NCBI RefSeq assembly: GCF_009389715.1
Contig: NC_052397.1
Location: forward strand, 15,510,129-15,574,128
DNA length: 64,000 nt
Direction of reading: 5' to 3'
Origin: Phoenix dactylifera
Taxonomy: Eukaryota; Streptophyta; Magnoliopsida; Arecales; Arecaceae
Below are positions 46,739 to 58,468 of the stretch, piece after piece. The notes beneath the pieces are model-generated. The model saw only the letters and a program-made list of their open reading frames with translations. It searched no databases and was not told the origin of the DNA. Within the stretch, counting starts at the first letter, position 1. Each line of letters opens with the position of its first letter. A program made the position numbers and the translations under genes.

Positions 46739-48864
46739 GTGGAACTAAACCCATGCTTGCATGGAGACCCATGATCCAATGATCCATATGGACTATGAAT
46801 CAAATCTTTTCTAATACAATTTATAAAAATTTAGAAACTCATCAAAAAAGTATTATTTATATTTTTTAGTCCTATAATGATCATCAAAGAAAAGATTTGT
46901 CTAACTGACAAGTTATGCATTACTCCTTTGCAAAGCAAGCTAGCTAACACTTATTATGAATCAAGTGGTAGACATTTGACTTAGTTATTAGCACAATGAT
47001 GCTCTCATGCAAATTATTGTCATATGTATTGTTTTCATGAGCTCATCTTTCCTCGTAAATTATATGTATTGTATGGAGAGAATTAGCGAAAGGTATATAG
47101 TGCATGATCTTTAGAAACAAATTTTCAGGTGAAGAAGATATAATCAAGTTAGCTAGCAGATTGTTTTGGCCGCATTAGCTGGACTTAATTTCCTCTCTCA
47201 GGACTGCTATTGCTATTAGAGTATTCCAACAAGCTAGGATTTCAGTGAGGAAATCCAGTTGTATTTTTCATTTTATTTTTGTCAGGATGGAGTGTAATCT
47301 CTTCTTGTTAATTAGCTTTATGTTCTTCTCATCACTACTCCTCCTTGGTTAACTTCCAGCTGAGACCTGACATGGAGAAGAGGGTAGAAACAGGAACATG
47401 TCTGCTGTTTACTCTCAAAAGGAAATGTTCTGCTGTTCCTCAAATGTGTATAGATTTTTAACCATCTGTTAGATTTCCAGACATGCACGCGTGCGAGACA
47501 GGAACATCTCACCCTCTTCTAAAATGATAAGTCTGTCCCCCGCAATCTATGGCTGCATTCAATAACAAATGAAGTGGTCTTCTCCTCACTGTTTGTCATC
47601 GATGCTCCCTTTGTTTCTCTCTCTCATATCACTGTGAAAAACAACTTGAAAGACCCCACATTAATAGAATTTTCACTGCTGCACAAGCTTACTTCCAATT
47701 TTTTGTTTCCTTTCATGAGACGACCTAATTTGAGTCTATGTATACAGATGTTGTGGGACACCAAAAGATAGATGTACTTTCCATTTTCACTCTCAGTAGT
47801 GTTGAGATCTAACAATTTCCTAGATCAACCAAACATTGATAAATTATTGCTTCACAAAGATATTGTTTGCTTGATTATCAATTCTGTTGTCTTGGAAAAG
47901 GTGAGGTGCAACGGGGACTATTATAATGCAGGATCCAACCAGTATTTGGCTTGACCCAGACCTAATCCATAACCAAACTTAATCATTATGCCTTAAAAAG
48001 TTCAAAATTAAGAAAGAAACCATCCCAAACCTATCGACTCATGGGTTGGAACTTCTTTTACATCTCATAAGATGCAATAACTTGAAGCCAATTTGGGTTG
48101 GATCTAGGTCAAGTCAGACTTAATCCAATCCAACCCAACTTTTCCACTTCCAGTGATGGGAAAGGTGCAGCTTTACAAGAAGAGGAGAAAGTGGGGAAGG
48201 ATCCATTGTCTAGCTGTAATTTTTAAATCTCTACAACTTTTATAGATTTTAGTTGCCTTGATTTAACAAAAGAAGAAAAAGAAGCATTGCTTATTGGAGG
48301 ACTTTCCCCCCTCCTGCTTTCTTGTTTTCTGTAATATATCCTTTCTTTTAATCATCATTTCTGACATTGACATCTCCATCTATGTATCATCCTATGTTCA
48401 ATCCATAATTAGATTGACTAAAACATGTTCAGTAATGAAAAGTGAGATCCAACTATTATTAATTAGCAAATTTGGGGCTTGGTCACTGCTGAATTTTATA
48501 TCTAAGCTAACAAGAAGCATTAAATGAGTAAGATATCAGAGCACCATTCATTGCCTCCACCTTTTAGGTCTCAAATCTTTTTCCATGCCATCACTATGGA
48601 GCAATGATAATTCAATGTGATATAGCAGCACCAATTGTGTTAGAGAGAGAGAGAGAGCGCTTTACAAGGATAAAAGGTAACTTTTTAGTATAATCATGAA
48701 CAACAGAAGAAGCAGATCATCAGAAGCAATATTAGCTTTACAACAGAAGCTTCTTCTGTTCTATTTTCACTCCAGAGAGATACATCTGATCACAACCAAT
48801 CCCCATATATAAAAAAAATAAGTCAGAAAAATTGAAACAAAAGAGTGGCAGAGAATATAGGTTC
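46739..48864. other. Intergenic, no gene recognised
   Basis: Near 47930-48145 there is sequence with GACCCAGACCTAATCC and GGGTTGGATCTAGGTCAAG blocks that look like a degraded hAT-type MITE, but no ends are clear. A (GA)n run lies at about 48641-48656. The last ~150 bases before 48865 should be the 3' UTR of the BG1-like gene. Confidence 0.4.
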
Positions 48865-49857
48865 TTAAAAGGGAACACTAGTAATGGAAGATCCTCTCTC
48901 AACTATCTCCATTTCTGTGGTCCCATAGAAGGGCAGTCCACTTGAGAACTCCCCAAACTCAATATTCTTCAGCTCAAAAAGATCAGAGCTGGAGTCAGTC
49001 TCTCCTCCATTATCCTCCATACTCTCCTCCTTTCTTCTAAACTCATCCCCACATTCCCCATGCTTCTCGAAGAACCCCTCTTTATTTCTATGTAACACCC
49101 ATCTGTTCTCCAACAGCCCTTCATTCCAAGCCACATCAAGCTTCCCACCACCCAAAACCTTGCTTTTGTCATGAAGTCTATCACTGAACTTAGCTATCTC
49201 AGCTAGCCAAGTCTCCCCTTGTACCCTTCTCTCATCCCAAACCTCTCTTTGTGGACAGAAAGTTGCCACCTTTGGCTGGCCATGGGCCAACTTATAGCTT
49301 CTGCACTGTTCCTCCTGCGACTTTGCTGGGATGCTGGTGTGAGGAGGAGGGGTGCTCCGGGAGTGGCAACTCCTCCTCCTACTCCTCCCTCCAGGCCTCT
49401 CTTCTAACTCTCCATCCTTCGATGACTTGGCGGTGGTGCAAGACTTGGATTTCCTCTTAGAACCAGTTTGGTTAAATATAGAGTTTAGAAAGCTAGCCAA
49501 CCTAGTACCAGGGGAGCTTGGTTGCTTACACTTCCTCTCCTTGGAATGGTATTTCTCCACCCCTTGGCACGCTTGGGGAGGTATGGTCGTCATTGGTGTG
49601 TCCAAACTTTTCCTCTCTTCCCTCCAAAGCACCCTGTCTTCCCTAATGACTCTCTGAGGACCAATTCTTCCGGCGAGACCAACTTCGTCCATGGCACCGG
49701 CAAAGTAGCGTACTGCCTCAAAGACATCGAGCTCACCAGAGTCATGCCGACGGTGAGCTCGCCTGGAGCGGACGCTGTTGTCAGTATTTGACAGCCCGAT
49801 GGAGGACATCCTAGAGGAGTGGGTGCACAAGGACATGGATGTGTGGATTCCCTGCAC
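48865..49857 (-). CDS. BIG GRAIN 1-like protein (BG1-like E type)
   Basis: A single-exon frame of 330 codons. Conserved blocks are HDSGELDVFEAVRYFAG (about residues 38-54), KQPSSPGTRLASFLNSIFNQ (about 110-130) with a basic stretch after it, and the acidic C-terminal SSSDLFELKN with FSSGLPFYGTTEME. These are hallmarks of the BIG GRAIN 1 family, and the first block fits the longer BG1-like E members. Rice BG1 is a plasma-membrane-associated protein that promotes auxin response and grain size. The start may be the first ATG (49857) or Met17 (MSSIGLSN, 49809), which looks more like the family N-terminus. The length fits the E type. No break is visible, and intronless genes are usual in this family. 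No neighbour is functionally linked. Confidence 0.82.
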   Translation of the reverse strand: MQGIHTSMSLCTHSSRMSSIGLSNTDNSVRSRRAHRRHDSGELDVFEAVRYFAGAMDEVGLAGRIGPQRVIREDRVLWREERKSLDTPMTTIPPQACQGVEKYHSKERKCKQPSSPGTRLASFLNSIFNQTGSKRKSKSCTTAKSSKDGELEERPGGRSRRRSCHSRSTPPPHTSIPAKSQEEQCRSYKLAHGQPKVATFCPQREVWDERRVQGETWLAEIAKFSDRLHDKSKVLGGGKLDVAWNEGLLENRWVLHRNKEGFFEKHGECGDEFRRKEESMEDNGGETDSSSDLFELKNIEFGEFSSGLPFYGTTEMEIVERGSSITSVPF

Positions 49858-51616
49858 GGGGTTGTCGGATGGTTCTTATAGGCTAGAGATAGTGGAAGAG
49901 GCTTGAGAGAGACTGGTGAAATGAAGGTGGCCTTTGGAATGGAGGAGAGTGGTAGACTGGTGAGGGGCGACAACACTTTTTAACTCCACCCACCACCACT
50001 AGAACAATGCATGCTTGAGAATTGCTTGATGAGAGACCAACCTAACGCTATTTATGCTGCCCAACAGTACAGAGAGAAGGAAAAAGGCAGCAAGGTGTGA
50101 TCTTGAACAGTGTTACAGCCTAGCATGTGATGAAGATGTTAGGAAAAATGAGTTTCGCCTCCTTTGGTTTATTGGCCAGGCTTCATTGGAGGAGATTTTT
50201 GGCTTGATTGGGTTTCATAAATATGTCAACAAGAGAACATTATTCTTTTAACTTCTTTTGGATTTTATATCCGCTAGGTAGCTTTTTCTAGGAGCCAAAG
50301 CCATCTCTGTCTCATGTTGTGAAGAAGATGCTCCACTTTTTGGGAGCTGATCGGGACATAAATGTGACCAAGGGAGGTTGTTTTAAAACCTTAAGCTTGC
50401 ATTTTGCAGCAAATATGAGAAAGAAAAACATTTTCATGTTATAGGAAGAGGAAGAAGGGAGAAGAATGATAGACATGAGAAACACACTGAAGCCTACTTC
50501 TCCTGATCACAATTCAGCTCTATTCCTTGCTGTTGCTTTGTTCCTAGTAGTTTTGCTTGTTAGAACTTTCTTCAAAATTCTTACAACCTTGTAACCTTTT
50601 ATTCCTTCCATGTACATTCTGAACCTCCAGAGTTCTTTTGTAAACAGCTTCCTGAAGTTGGGTGGCATGGCCTCCCGTTCTCTCTCAAAAAAAAGAAAAA
50701 ACAAAAAAACAAAATACAACATATTGATGCAAAAAAAGATAGACATGAGAAACACAAACATGCTTCTTCAAGGCTTGAGGTGTTTCTGGGAAGATCTCAA
50801 AGTACAGGTTCTGAAAGGTTTCTTTCAAGCATACATTGTAATATGCCTTCTGATTATTTCTTTGAATGTTGTTTTGGGTTTAATTCTTGGATAATTCTTT
50901 CGGCAGAGAAGTTATACCTTAAAAGCAAGGTTCTGACCATACTGTAACAGCTATGATGAATGATGGTCTAATTCCGAAATTTGCATAATATTATAAGCAA
51001 CCATTAACTGAAAATTTAAAAGAAAACAACTTTAACAGTAACCTTCTTTTTTTTCTTTCAGATTATGGTGGCTAATTTAGCATTAGTATGTTAAAAGATG
51101 GCTTTGCTTGATTCACAATTTGCAGTGCTATTCTTCAGAATTATTTCTTGAGAAAAAAGATGTCAAAAAAGAATTTATCGATTAAATTTCATAAGCAAAC
51201 ATTAGATTCAAATATAGATAATTTATTGCTATAAACTTCCACATCTATATACGACAGGCATTGTGTGTGTGTTTTGAGCAAAAGATAAGGATCATGTTAT
51301 CCGGTCAGTATGTGCATTGTAGCTTTAAACCGTGATAATGGCCGTCGCAGGCAACCATGATTGGAATGCTGTGCATTGTAGCATTGTAGCATCATGTTAT
51401 CCCTCCATCACACAATATTGTCTCCTGTGGATTTTCAATAGGCAAGCATTAACTTATTCAAGGCATCCAATTATCTACATTTCTCCGGGTCCCTCCTTCA
51501 AACCACGTAGTACATCGCTTCTACTTTGGTTATAAACAGGGGCAACACCAAAGAATAATGGGTGTGTAAGTAGAATTGATAAAGAGTACACTTTTTAACT
51601 GTAGTGGCCCCATATA
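49858..51616. other. Upstream region of the BG1-like gene and intergenic DNA
   Basis: The first few hundred bases (49858-50100) presumably hold the promoter and 5' UTR of the minus-strand BG1-like gene. The rest is AT-rich, with A-runs near 50690-50720 and no recognised feature. Confidence 0.4.
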
Positions 51617-51904
51617 CTGGTGCAAACAATCCAGGCCAAGCTGCTCAGCTCGGCTCAGTATGTTGGAAGAGCTTCTTGAGCTTAGCTCGAGCTCGGGCTA
51701 AGCTTTGGATCAGCATGGTTCAGCCAAACTTTAAGCCGAGCTTGAACTTAGCCAAGCCTGATTTCTCTACTATTTTTCGAATTGCGCCATTGTTCAAGCT
51801 CAGTTGTTTTGAAGCAGAGCTTCAAAAAAAAAAAAAAAAATATTTGAACTTGGCTAGTTAATTTTTCGAACGGGTCAAGTTTGAACCAGCAAACCCTTGC
51901 ACCC
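51617..51904. mobile_element. hAT-type MITE with AGCTCGAGCTC-rich body
   Basis: The left end CTGGTGCAAACAATCC and right end AACCCTTGCACCC are imperfect inverted copies (GGTGCAA). The body is rich in AAGCTCGAGCTT-like palindromic words and contains an A17 run. Plant hAT MITEs of this GGGTGCAAA class are common. Confidence 0.5.
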
Positions 51905-52559
51905 GATGTGTTGATAAATGAATCAACTTTGCTTCCCCAAACTTCCTTGGAGCAATGTTAATTGAAAATGTTAAAGACATCCATGCATGACATATCGATG
52001 TTTATGCATGCATGTGTATATCAAGGGTTGTGGAGTCAAATTAATATAAGTCAAGATGCTAACTTAAAGCTAACAAGAAATTATGGAATCAAAAGAAGAT
52101 GGCAGCAAGTGGCGTGCACGATGCCACACTACGTTTTGGCACATGTTCCAAACCTTGAGAGGCCCACAAAAGAAACAGTGTGAAGCTCCTGGCTGACTGC
52201 CACAACAAGCAATGGCCCTGTTACGCCATTTGAGGGCCAAGGTATCACGAATCTTTGGCAGAGCTAATCCAAGCCAAGTTTGGGGAGTCACTCTTATCAT
52301 TTCTTTGTATGGTTGCTTTCGTTCTTTTCTGGGGTACATGTATGGTTGCTTTCGTTCGGAAGGCCAGCCAATGTTGACTTTTAGAATGCTTGGAGGCAGT
52401 AAACGTTCAGGAATAGTTATTTTCCTTTTGCTCTGCTCCATACAACTTAGATAGCATTGAGCCTCTTCACCTCACAAGTCCCATCTTTGCCATCTTCAAT
52501 AGGATATTTCCCTTCCCATGAGAATAAGGAGCCAGCTTTTGGTGGTTTTAGATCGTTGT
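51905..52559. other. Intergenic, no gene recognised
   Basis: A near-duplication of GTATGGTTGCTTTCGTTC occurs at 52307-52324 and 52338-52357. ORFs on both strands (52070-52441 minus, 52212-52454 plus) overlap and resemble no family. Confidence 0.4.
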
Positions 52560-52897
52560 TGTTGAAATATTTGCAGAAGAAAAGAAAAATAAGAGAAAAA
52601 AAAAGAGAGAGAGAAAAAAATGGTTTCATTGCTCTATTCCATTACATGCGGTATATTTTAAGGGTTATATATAGTTGTGTACAGACTATATAAAAAAAAT
52701 AATATAGGCTGATGTATGATCATGCTAACAAAAAAAAAATATTATGCATGATACAGGTTGTCATATGATCCCTAAAATCACTCTAATAAGATTTTGCTAA
52801 CCAAAAAAAAAATAATATAGGTTGATACAAAATCACGCTAATAAAAAAAAATATGGATGATGCATGTTGTTACGTGATCACTAAAATTATGCTAACA
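52560..52897 (-). repeat. 3' LTR of the TRIM-like element
   Basis: It starts (minus) TGTTAGCATAATTTTAG at 52897 and ends CAACA at 52560. Confidence 0.7.
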
Positions 52898-52969
52898 TTC
52901 CCCCTCAAACTTGAAATGGTACTATAGGTGCAAATTTGAGTTTGAAAACTAGATTACGAATATACCCAG

Positions 52970-53410
52970 AAACTATGTACTAGATCAAGAGCTAAAGTAG
53001 CAGCTCAAAAGCTGACGTAATAGACTCGGAGCTGACATAGTAGCTCAGAAGCTGATGTGATGGTAGGTCAAGAATTGACATAGCAGAACACAAGCTATTA
53101 TAGTAGCTCAGAAACTGATATAGTAGATTAGAAATTGACATAACAACTCAGAAAACGATATGACAGACTGATGTGTCAAACTAATATAAAAATATAGAAT
53201 TTTATATGGCAGAACAAAAGCTGACATCGTAATTTAGAAACTGATGCAGCAAATCAGGAAGCTAACATAGCAAATTGATATGTTTGGCAATGCTAACGTA
53301 ACTAACTGATGCAGTAGACTAATACGTCTACTGACATTACTGGCTAACATAGCAAACTAGTGTCTGTCGACGTCTCTGATTGATGTGACAAACTGATGTG
53401 TCTACCATTG
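52970..53410. repeat. Degenerate ~20-bp tandem repeat in the TRIM interior
   Basis: Variants of AGCTGA(C/T)(A/G)TAGTAGCTCAGA recur about twenty times with drift (GAAACTGATATAGTAG, GAAGCTGATGTGATGG). It looks like an old expanded repeat. Confidence 0.65.
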
Positions 53411-53974
53411 TGGCTAATTAACTTGTCTTATGATGTGGCAGCGAGAAGGAGACATAGAAGATGGCAATTACAGCAAAGACATAGCTCAAAGAAAAGGCAA
53501 TCAAAGGTCGACGATCCTCGTAGACGAAGGCACCATAAAAGATGAACAAAAGACCTCGAACTGGATGGTGAAAGAGTTGGAGGCAGCAAATAAAATCAGA
53601 GATAGAGAGAAAAGGGATAGGCGACAGTGAGGAGAGACAACCGAAGATCTGAAGTTGAGAAGAAAAGTAGTAGAGAGGAGCTATAGATCCGTTAGAAATC
53701 AAAGAATCTTCGAGTATTAATCCACCAAAAATAAAGAATATATAGATTTACTAAAGAGTATAAGATATTCAAATGTTGATTCACTAGAAAATAGAAGATT
53801 TATGGAGAAATAGAGAATTTGCGAATCCATCGAAAAATAGAGGATCTTCAGATGTTGATTCACCCGGAAACAGATATCAATAGATCGACAATGGAGTCTT
53901 TAAAGCTTTTAGACATAGCAACGACGACCATAATAAAGGCGGAAGAGATGGTGGCCGTAGATTAGGTAATCGGT

Positions 53975-53987
53975 GGCTCTGATACCA
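53975..53987 (-). other. Primer-binding site of the TRIM-like element
   Basis: The minus strand reads TGGTATCAGAGCC immediately after the LTR, a full match to the usual initiator-Met tRNA primer site. Confidence 0.8.
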
Positions 53988-53988
53988 T

Positions 53989-54310
53989 CTTAAATTTTTT
54001 ATAAAAAAAAAAGAGAAAAAGAGAAAAAGAAAAGTAATTTTATTTCTCTATTCTATTATATTCGGTATATCTCAAGGGTTATATATACTCATGTACAAAC
54101 TCCATATAAGAAAAATAATATAGGTTGATATATGATCACGCTAAAAAAAATATATATATTATGGATGGTACAAGTTGTTATATGATCTCTAAAATCACTC
54201 TAATAAGATTTTACTAAAAAAATAATATAGGTTGATACAGAATTACGGTAACAAAGAAAAATAATATGGGCGATGCAGGTTGTTACGTGATCGCTAAAAT
54301 TATGCTAACA
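53989..54310 (-). repeat. 5' LTR of the TRIM-like element
   Basis: It starts (minus) at 54310 with TGTTAGCATAATTTTAGCG and ends AATTTAAGA next to the primer-binding site. Confidence 0.7.
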
Positions 54311-54986
54311 TGGGTGATTCTTATCCCAGAATAATCTAATCCCCGATGATTTAAGATCATCGCATTTAATATGCTATATTTTGGTGATTAAAGATTTCCA
54401 AGCATCCAAGAGTAACCTATTTAATATTTTATAAAAATACAAAATTATTCACCATATAATACTAAAACTATTTATTTATATATTCCATATTACTGTATTT
54501 CATAAAAATATATTTATTTGTCCTATAAATTATTAATCATATAAAAATATATTAATTTTTATTATAGAATTATTATTTTCATCCATGCTTATAATATATG
54601 GTCCCACTTAGTTATGCATGAATTTTACATGTATCATTGACAAATTAGGTGAATAATAAAAAATATTGAACTACCAGAAAGAGAAATTGACGGATGAAGC
54701 CATAAACGAAAATAATTAAATTTGCAAGAAGCCTCGAACCTGCACCAGTCGGTGCGAGGGCATGGCGCTTAACCAACCGAGCCAGAGCTCTAAGAGTTTT
54801 CTTTGGTTTAAATAGTTTCCTAAATTATCTTACAACAAAAATGAAATATCCATCTTCCTCATCCTTTCCCCGCGACCCTCGCCCCTTTGTCGTCTCTCGA
54901 CCTTTCCCTCGCCACCCTCCTTTCTCTCCTTGTCCTCTTTTCAGCATGCAGTGTGCATGGCCATTAGAGACTTGAGGTGATTGGGA
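54311..54986. other. Intergenic DNA and 5' region of the DnaJ-Cys gene
   Basis: AT-rich to about 54720, then the tRNA-like sequence. A C/T-rich leader-like stretch (54850-54945) precedes the ATG at 54987 and is a plausible 5' UTR. Confidence 0.4.
54726..54790 (-). ncRNA. tRNA-like sequence (pol III A and B boxes), possible tRNA relic or SINE head
   Basis: On the minus strand TGGCTCGGTTGGTTAAGCG resembles the A box/D arm and GGTTCGAGGC the B box/T arm, at tRNA-like spacing. I could not build a convincing acceptor stem or full cloverleaf, so a functional tRNA is unlikely. A tRNA-derived SINE head or a degraded tRNA gene fits better. Confidence 0.4.
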
Positions 54987-56154
54987 ATGGAAAACCTCAC
55001 AGCCAGCGAAATAGCCGGGTTTGGAGTCGGCGCGCTGCTGCTCTGCGCCACCATCGCCGCCCCTAGAGTGGATGCCTTCATATCCTCCTCTCAAAGAAGG
55101 TATCTCTTTCTCTCTCTCTAAAAGGAGTTCCCTTTCCATCTAATTGTACTTGTGAACATGATTTCTTGCATCCTTGTTGTCATGAAAAAGAGTAAATTTG
55201 CCCAAAAAGTGCTGGAGAGCATGAATAATTGATTAGCTTCCTGGTCCTATTTATGCACCTGTCTATCCATTTTACTATCAGTGTTCAGGCTTGCAAGCTA
55301 GGTGGGTTGGTTTGGGTTCTGACACCATCCAATCCTGATTCATGTCTGAATTGAGTAGGAAATGACTCAGAGATCCAATAACATATCAGCTTTGCATTTT
55401 TGAGTTGGTTTGTTTACAGCTCGGGTCGCAGATCCAGTTCAATTCATATTTTTGATTTGTTCGAGATTGGAAATGGATTTGTTTACTGGTGATGAAGAAA
55501 ATACCATTTATGGTGAAATGCTTTGTCTCCTCAGTATTAATAACCAATATAGCCAAGTACCCTGTATATTGTTCTGATAGTGATTTCATGACCAATTGGC
55601 TTAATTTCATTTCTTTTTTTGCGAAACATTTCATTTTAATCATAAGTATACGTGGAAGCGGAACCACATAAGTAGGCAGCATTGATCTCAACATTTGTTT
55701 GTTTACCTCATCTTTTCTATGTATACACTCTTCGATGCCTTTTAATATATTTGAAGCATGAAATGCACCACACGTATTTGTGTGAGCAGCCATCTACTCT
55801 ATAGCTGCACAAACCAGGCTATGACTATACATGCATCAATAGATAAAGTTCTTTACTTGACATGTTTCCTTGATTTCCTATTTTGGAGTGCTTTTTTGCA
55901 GTTCTCTGGGAATGTGCAAGAGATGTGGTGATCTGAGGATGATAGCTTGCTCACAATGCAAAGGAGTGGGTTCGGTCAAAAAAGGAGGGCCCTTTGGTTT
56001 CAGCATGCTTTATGATTTTTTTGAGCCACCTGGAGATGGAAGCATGCCAAAACAGTTGATACCATGTAAGAAATGTCAATCTAAAGGGCGCATGCAATGT
56101 CCTGATTGCTCCAGGTTTTCATTAATTTATCAACGGAGTGACCCTGAAAGCTAA
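54987..56154 (+). CDS. DnaJ/Hsp40 cysteine-rich domain family protein
   Basis: Two exons, 54987-55099 and 55902-56154, joined by a GT-AG intron of 802 bp at phase 2, give 121 residues. The N-terminus (MENLTASEIAGFGVGALLLC) contains a hydrophobic segment of about 20 residues. The rest has four CxxC-type pairs: CKRCG, CSQCKG, CKKCQSKG and CPDC, as in the zinc-binding domain of DnaJ and the small plant proteins related to BSD2. The CxxCxG pattern holds in the second pair and is altered elsewhere. There is no J domain. Relatives are mostly organellar or membrane-linked and act in protein folding or assembly; the target here is unknown. The 3' end could include a further splice after CPDCSR, where a GTTTTC donor-like site follows. 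Confidence 0.75.
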
Positions 56155-58468
56155 GGTCTTCTTCTTGTTTTTCTTAGACTTGTGAACATCTACACGTACT
56201 TTCTTCTCTCTAGAAAAAATGTTCTATGCTTTTTTCAATGTATTACTAAGCTCAAACGTTTGTAGTTGAGCAACTCCATTTATGTTATGGTAAATTATGT
56301 CTAACACAATTTTTGGAAGTGCTTTTTATCTGAATGATATATTAAGCAATATATTAGATGAAAAATGTGTTCAGATTTACTGATTATATCTTACTGTCCA
56401 AATTTCTCCATGTAAACAAATATCAAGTTATAAAATCTTTCATATCTAGTTATTAGTTGATTAAGGATTCTGCGGAGCAATCCTCAATCTTAATTTTGAC
56501 CAACAATCTTTATGAATTGGTATAAGTGTCTTTGGAGTACAACTTGACAAGGGAGGGCTGGTTGGCAGCTTGAGAGAAATACCATATAATGCAACTAGAC
56601 AGCCACTCTCCAATGCTTGCCTAGATTTGGGAAGACATTAAACATATGAAAAAGGTAAATTCTAACTAGAGGAACTGCATCTGTCTTAGGAGTCCAAGCA
56701 ATTTGTCAAAAAGCGAAAATTGAACCCGGTCCCCAAATAAGTCTGATACTGCATAGCTCAAGGTTCTTTATTTTCCTTTGCAGTTAATATAGTCCTTGCC
56801 TATTTTCTTGAATGACGTAATAGGAGGGTCTCCTCCTCATATTGTGCACCCTTTCCAGAGAAGAGAAATAATAACAATAATTTTAAAATAAAACAAATAC
56901 AGAAAAAAGTCCAAGAGAAAAGACAGTTTCCAATTTTATGGATAATTCTGACCATTTATTAACTTTGATCCATCTATGGATTATTCTGACCATTAATTAG
57001 CTTTGATCCATCCATTGGTTTCTTATATGTGAAGGTAGATGTAGTATATTAATGGGCTGCATGTACACTGGACATAAAAAGAGGAGCTCACAAACAAAAG
57101 CAAATTTATGAATACGAAACCAAGATTAGTCATTTGGCTACAAGAGGGGGATTATGATTTCGTCCAAATACTTCTAAATTATCTAATTGATGAAGGATTA
57201 AGAATATGTTGTTTCATTTACAGAGTTTTTCAAAATAGTCTGTAAAATATTTCGTGATCCTTTTTTGTTTAATGCTGATCTAAAATTCTTAATCTCACTT
57301 GTCTTTCCTGTATTTTATCATTTGTTTATTGGTTTTTGATTTTAATTATTTAATGTCATCAAGAATCTCCCTATGTTATTTCTGAGTAATTTGTTGTAGA
57401 ATTCAGCCACAAAGGGTGAAGCTGTAGAAAAATCCTTATCATTGTCATGAGCAAGATTTCTTGTCTAGGTAATAACCAAAAAAAATACGGTCTTTCCCTG
57501 AGAGAAAGTTGTATTGCATGAGGCAGACAGAGAGAATAGAAGATTACTGACATTTTTTTTTTACTAAGATTTCTAGGGATAATGCAAGAGAAATAGCCTC
57601 TGTTTAATGCGTCTGGTACAAGTCATGTAAAAGTCTTGGCAAGAAATTGCAAGATGAAATTATGATTCATTGGGAAACTTTTGCAGGCAGAGGGCTCTGC
57701 TTTAGGAAACTTTTGCAGGCAGAAGGCTCTGCTTGGAAACTACATAGTACATACTTCGCTTTCTTTTTCACTGTAAGGGTCTGACATGGAATATATATAT
57801 GGTGTCTTTATAAAGTGCATCCTAATTCCATATGTGGTCTTGTAATTTAATTTCATTTTGAGGAAAATGGTCGAGTGAGGCGCTCAACTGCTTTCATTGA
57901 GGAAAGGAAAGATAGGACTAGTAGCCTAAAAGAAGTCCCAAGAAAAACAAAAAAAGGAGAAGAAGAGTAGAAAAAAGAGTAAGGAAATGAAGAATAAAGG
58001 AGAAAGAGAAGAACGGCGAAGGAGAACAAAAAACATAAATTTGCCCCTATCAAGGCACATAGCTAAGTTTTCAAGTATAATAAGTAGGTCTGAACTGCTG
58101 AAGGATTGTGATTGGCAAACCTTGTCCAGTCAGTGGCTAGGAACTTGACTTGCTCGATCATAATTCCATTTGTTACTGATTTCTCTTTTCCTACTGGATG
58201 TCCATAATTCCTTCGCTGTCTAAGGAAATTCCACTGTCCTAAAACCGTTGCCTATCTTTTTGCAGTAGCTCAAGTAAATCTGCAATGAAGATTAAGATGA
58301 TACACCATTTTATTATGCAGATTGCAAAGAACACAGAAGTTTGATGCTGTTGAACTCCTTGTTCTGAGATTTTGTGCTGTGAGAATTGGATAGTGAACTG
58401 CTAACAATTGACAAATATGACCTGGTCTGGAATGCAGCATTTCCACATTGGTTTTGCTTATGCTGAAA
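56155..58468. other. 3' flank of the DnaJ-Cys gene and intergenic DNA
   Basis: The 3' UTR probably extends a few hundred bases. A 32-bp tandem duplication lies at 57673-57735. An oligo-purine stretch at 57895-58030 creates a Phe/Ser-rich minus-strand ORF that I reject. No gene recognised. Confidence 0.4.
57673..57735. repeat. 32-bp tandem duplication
   Basis: GGAAACTTTTGCAGGCAGAG and the following 12 bases are repeated once in tandem, with one substitution. Confidence 0.85.

Larger units (their letters stand above)
52560..54310 (-). mobile_element. TRIM/small LARD-type LTR element
   Basis: Direct repeats lie at 52560-52897 and about 53989-54310 (about 320-340 bp). They share TTATATATA, AATAATATAGGTTGATA, AAATCACTCTAATAAGATTT and AAAATTATGCTAACA. 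On the minus strand each LTR starts TGTTAGCATAATTTTAG. After the right-hand LTR comes TGGTATCAGAGCC (complement of 53975-53987), the initiator-Met tRNA site. Before the left-hand LTR comes GAGGGGGAA, a polypurine tract. The 1.09-kb interior encodes nothing recognisable. I found no exact 5-bp target duplication. LTR divergence is substantial. Confidence 0.75.

Noticed and set aside
57853..58053. Phe/Ser-rich membrane-like ORF (minus)
   Set aside because: It results from an A/G-rich tract; no start context or homology.
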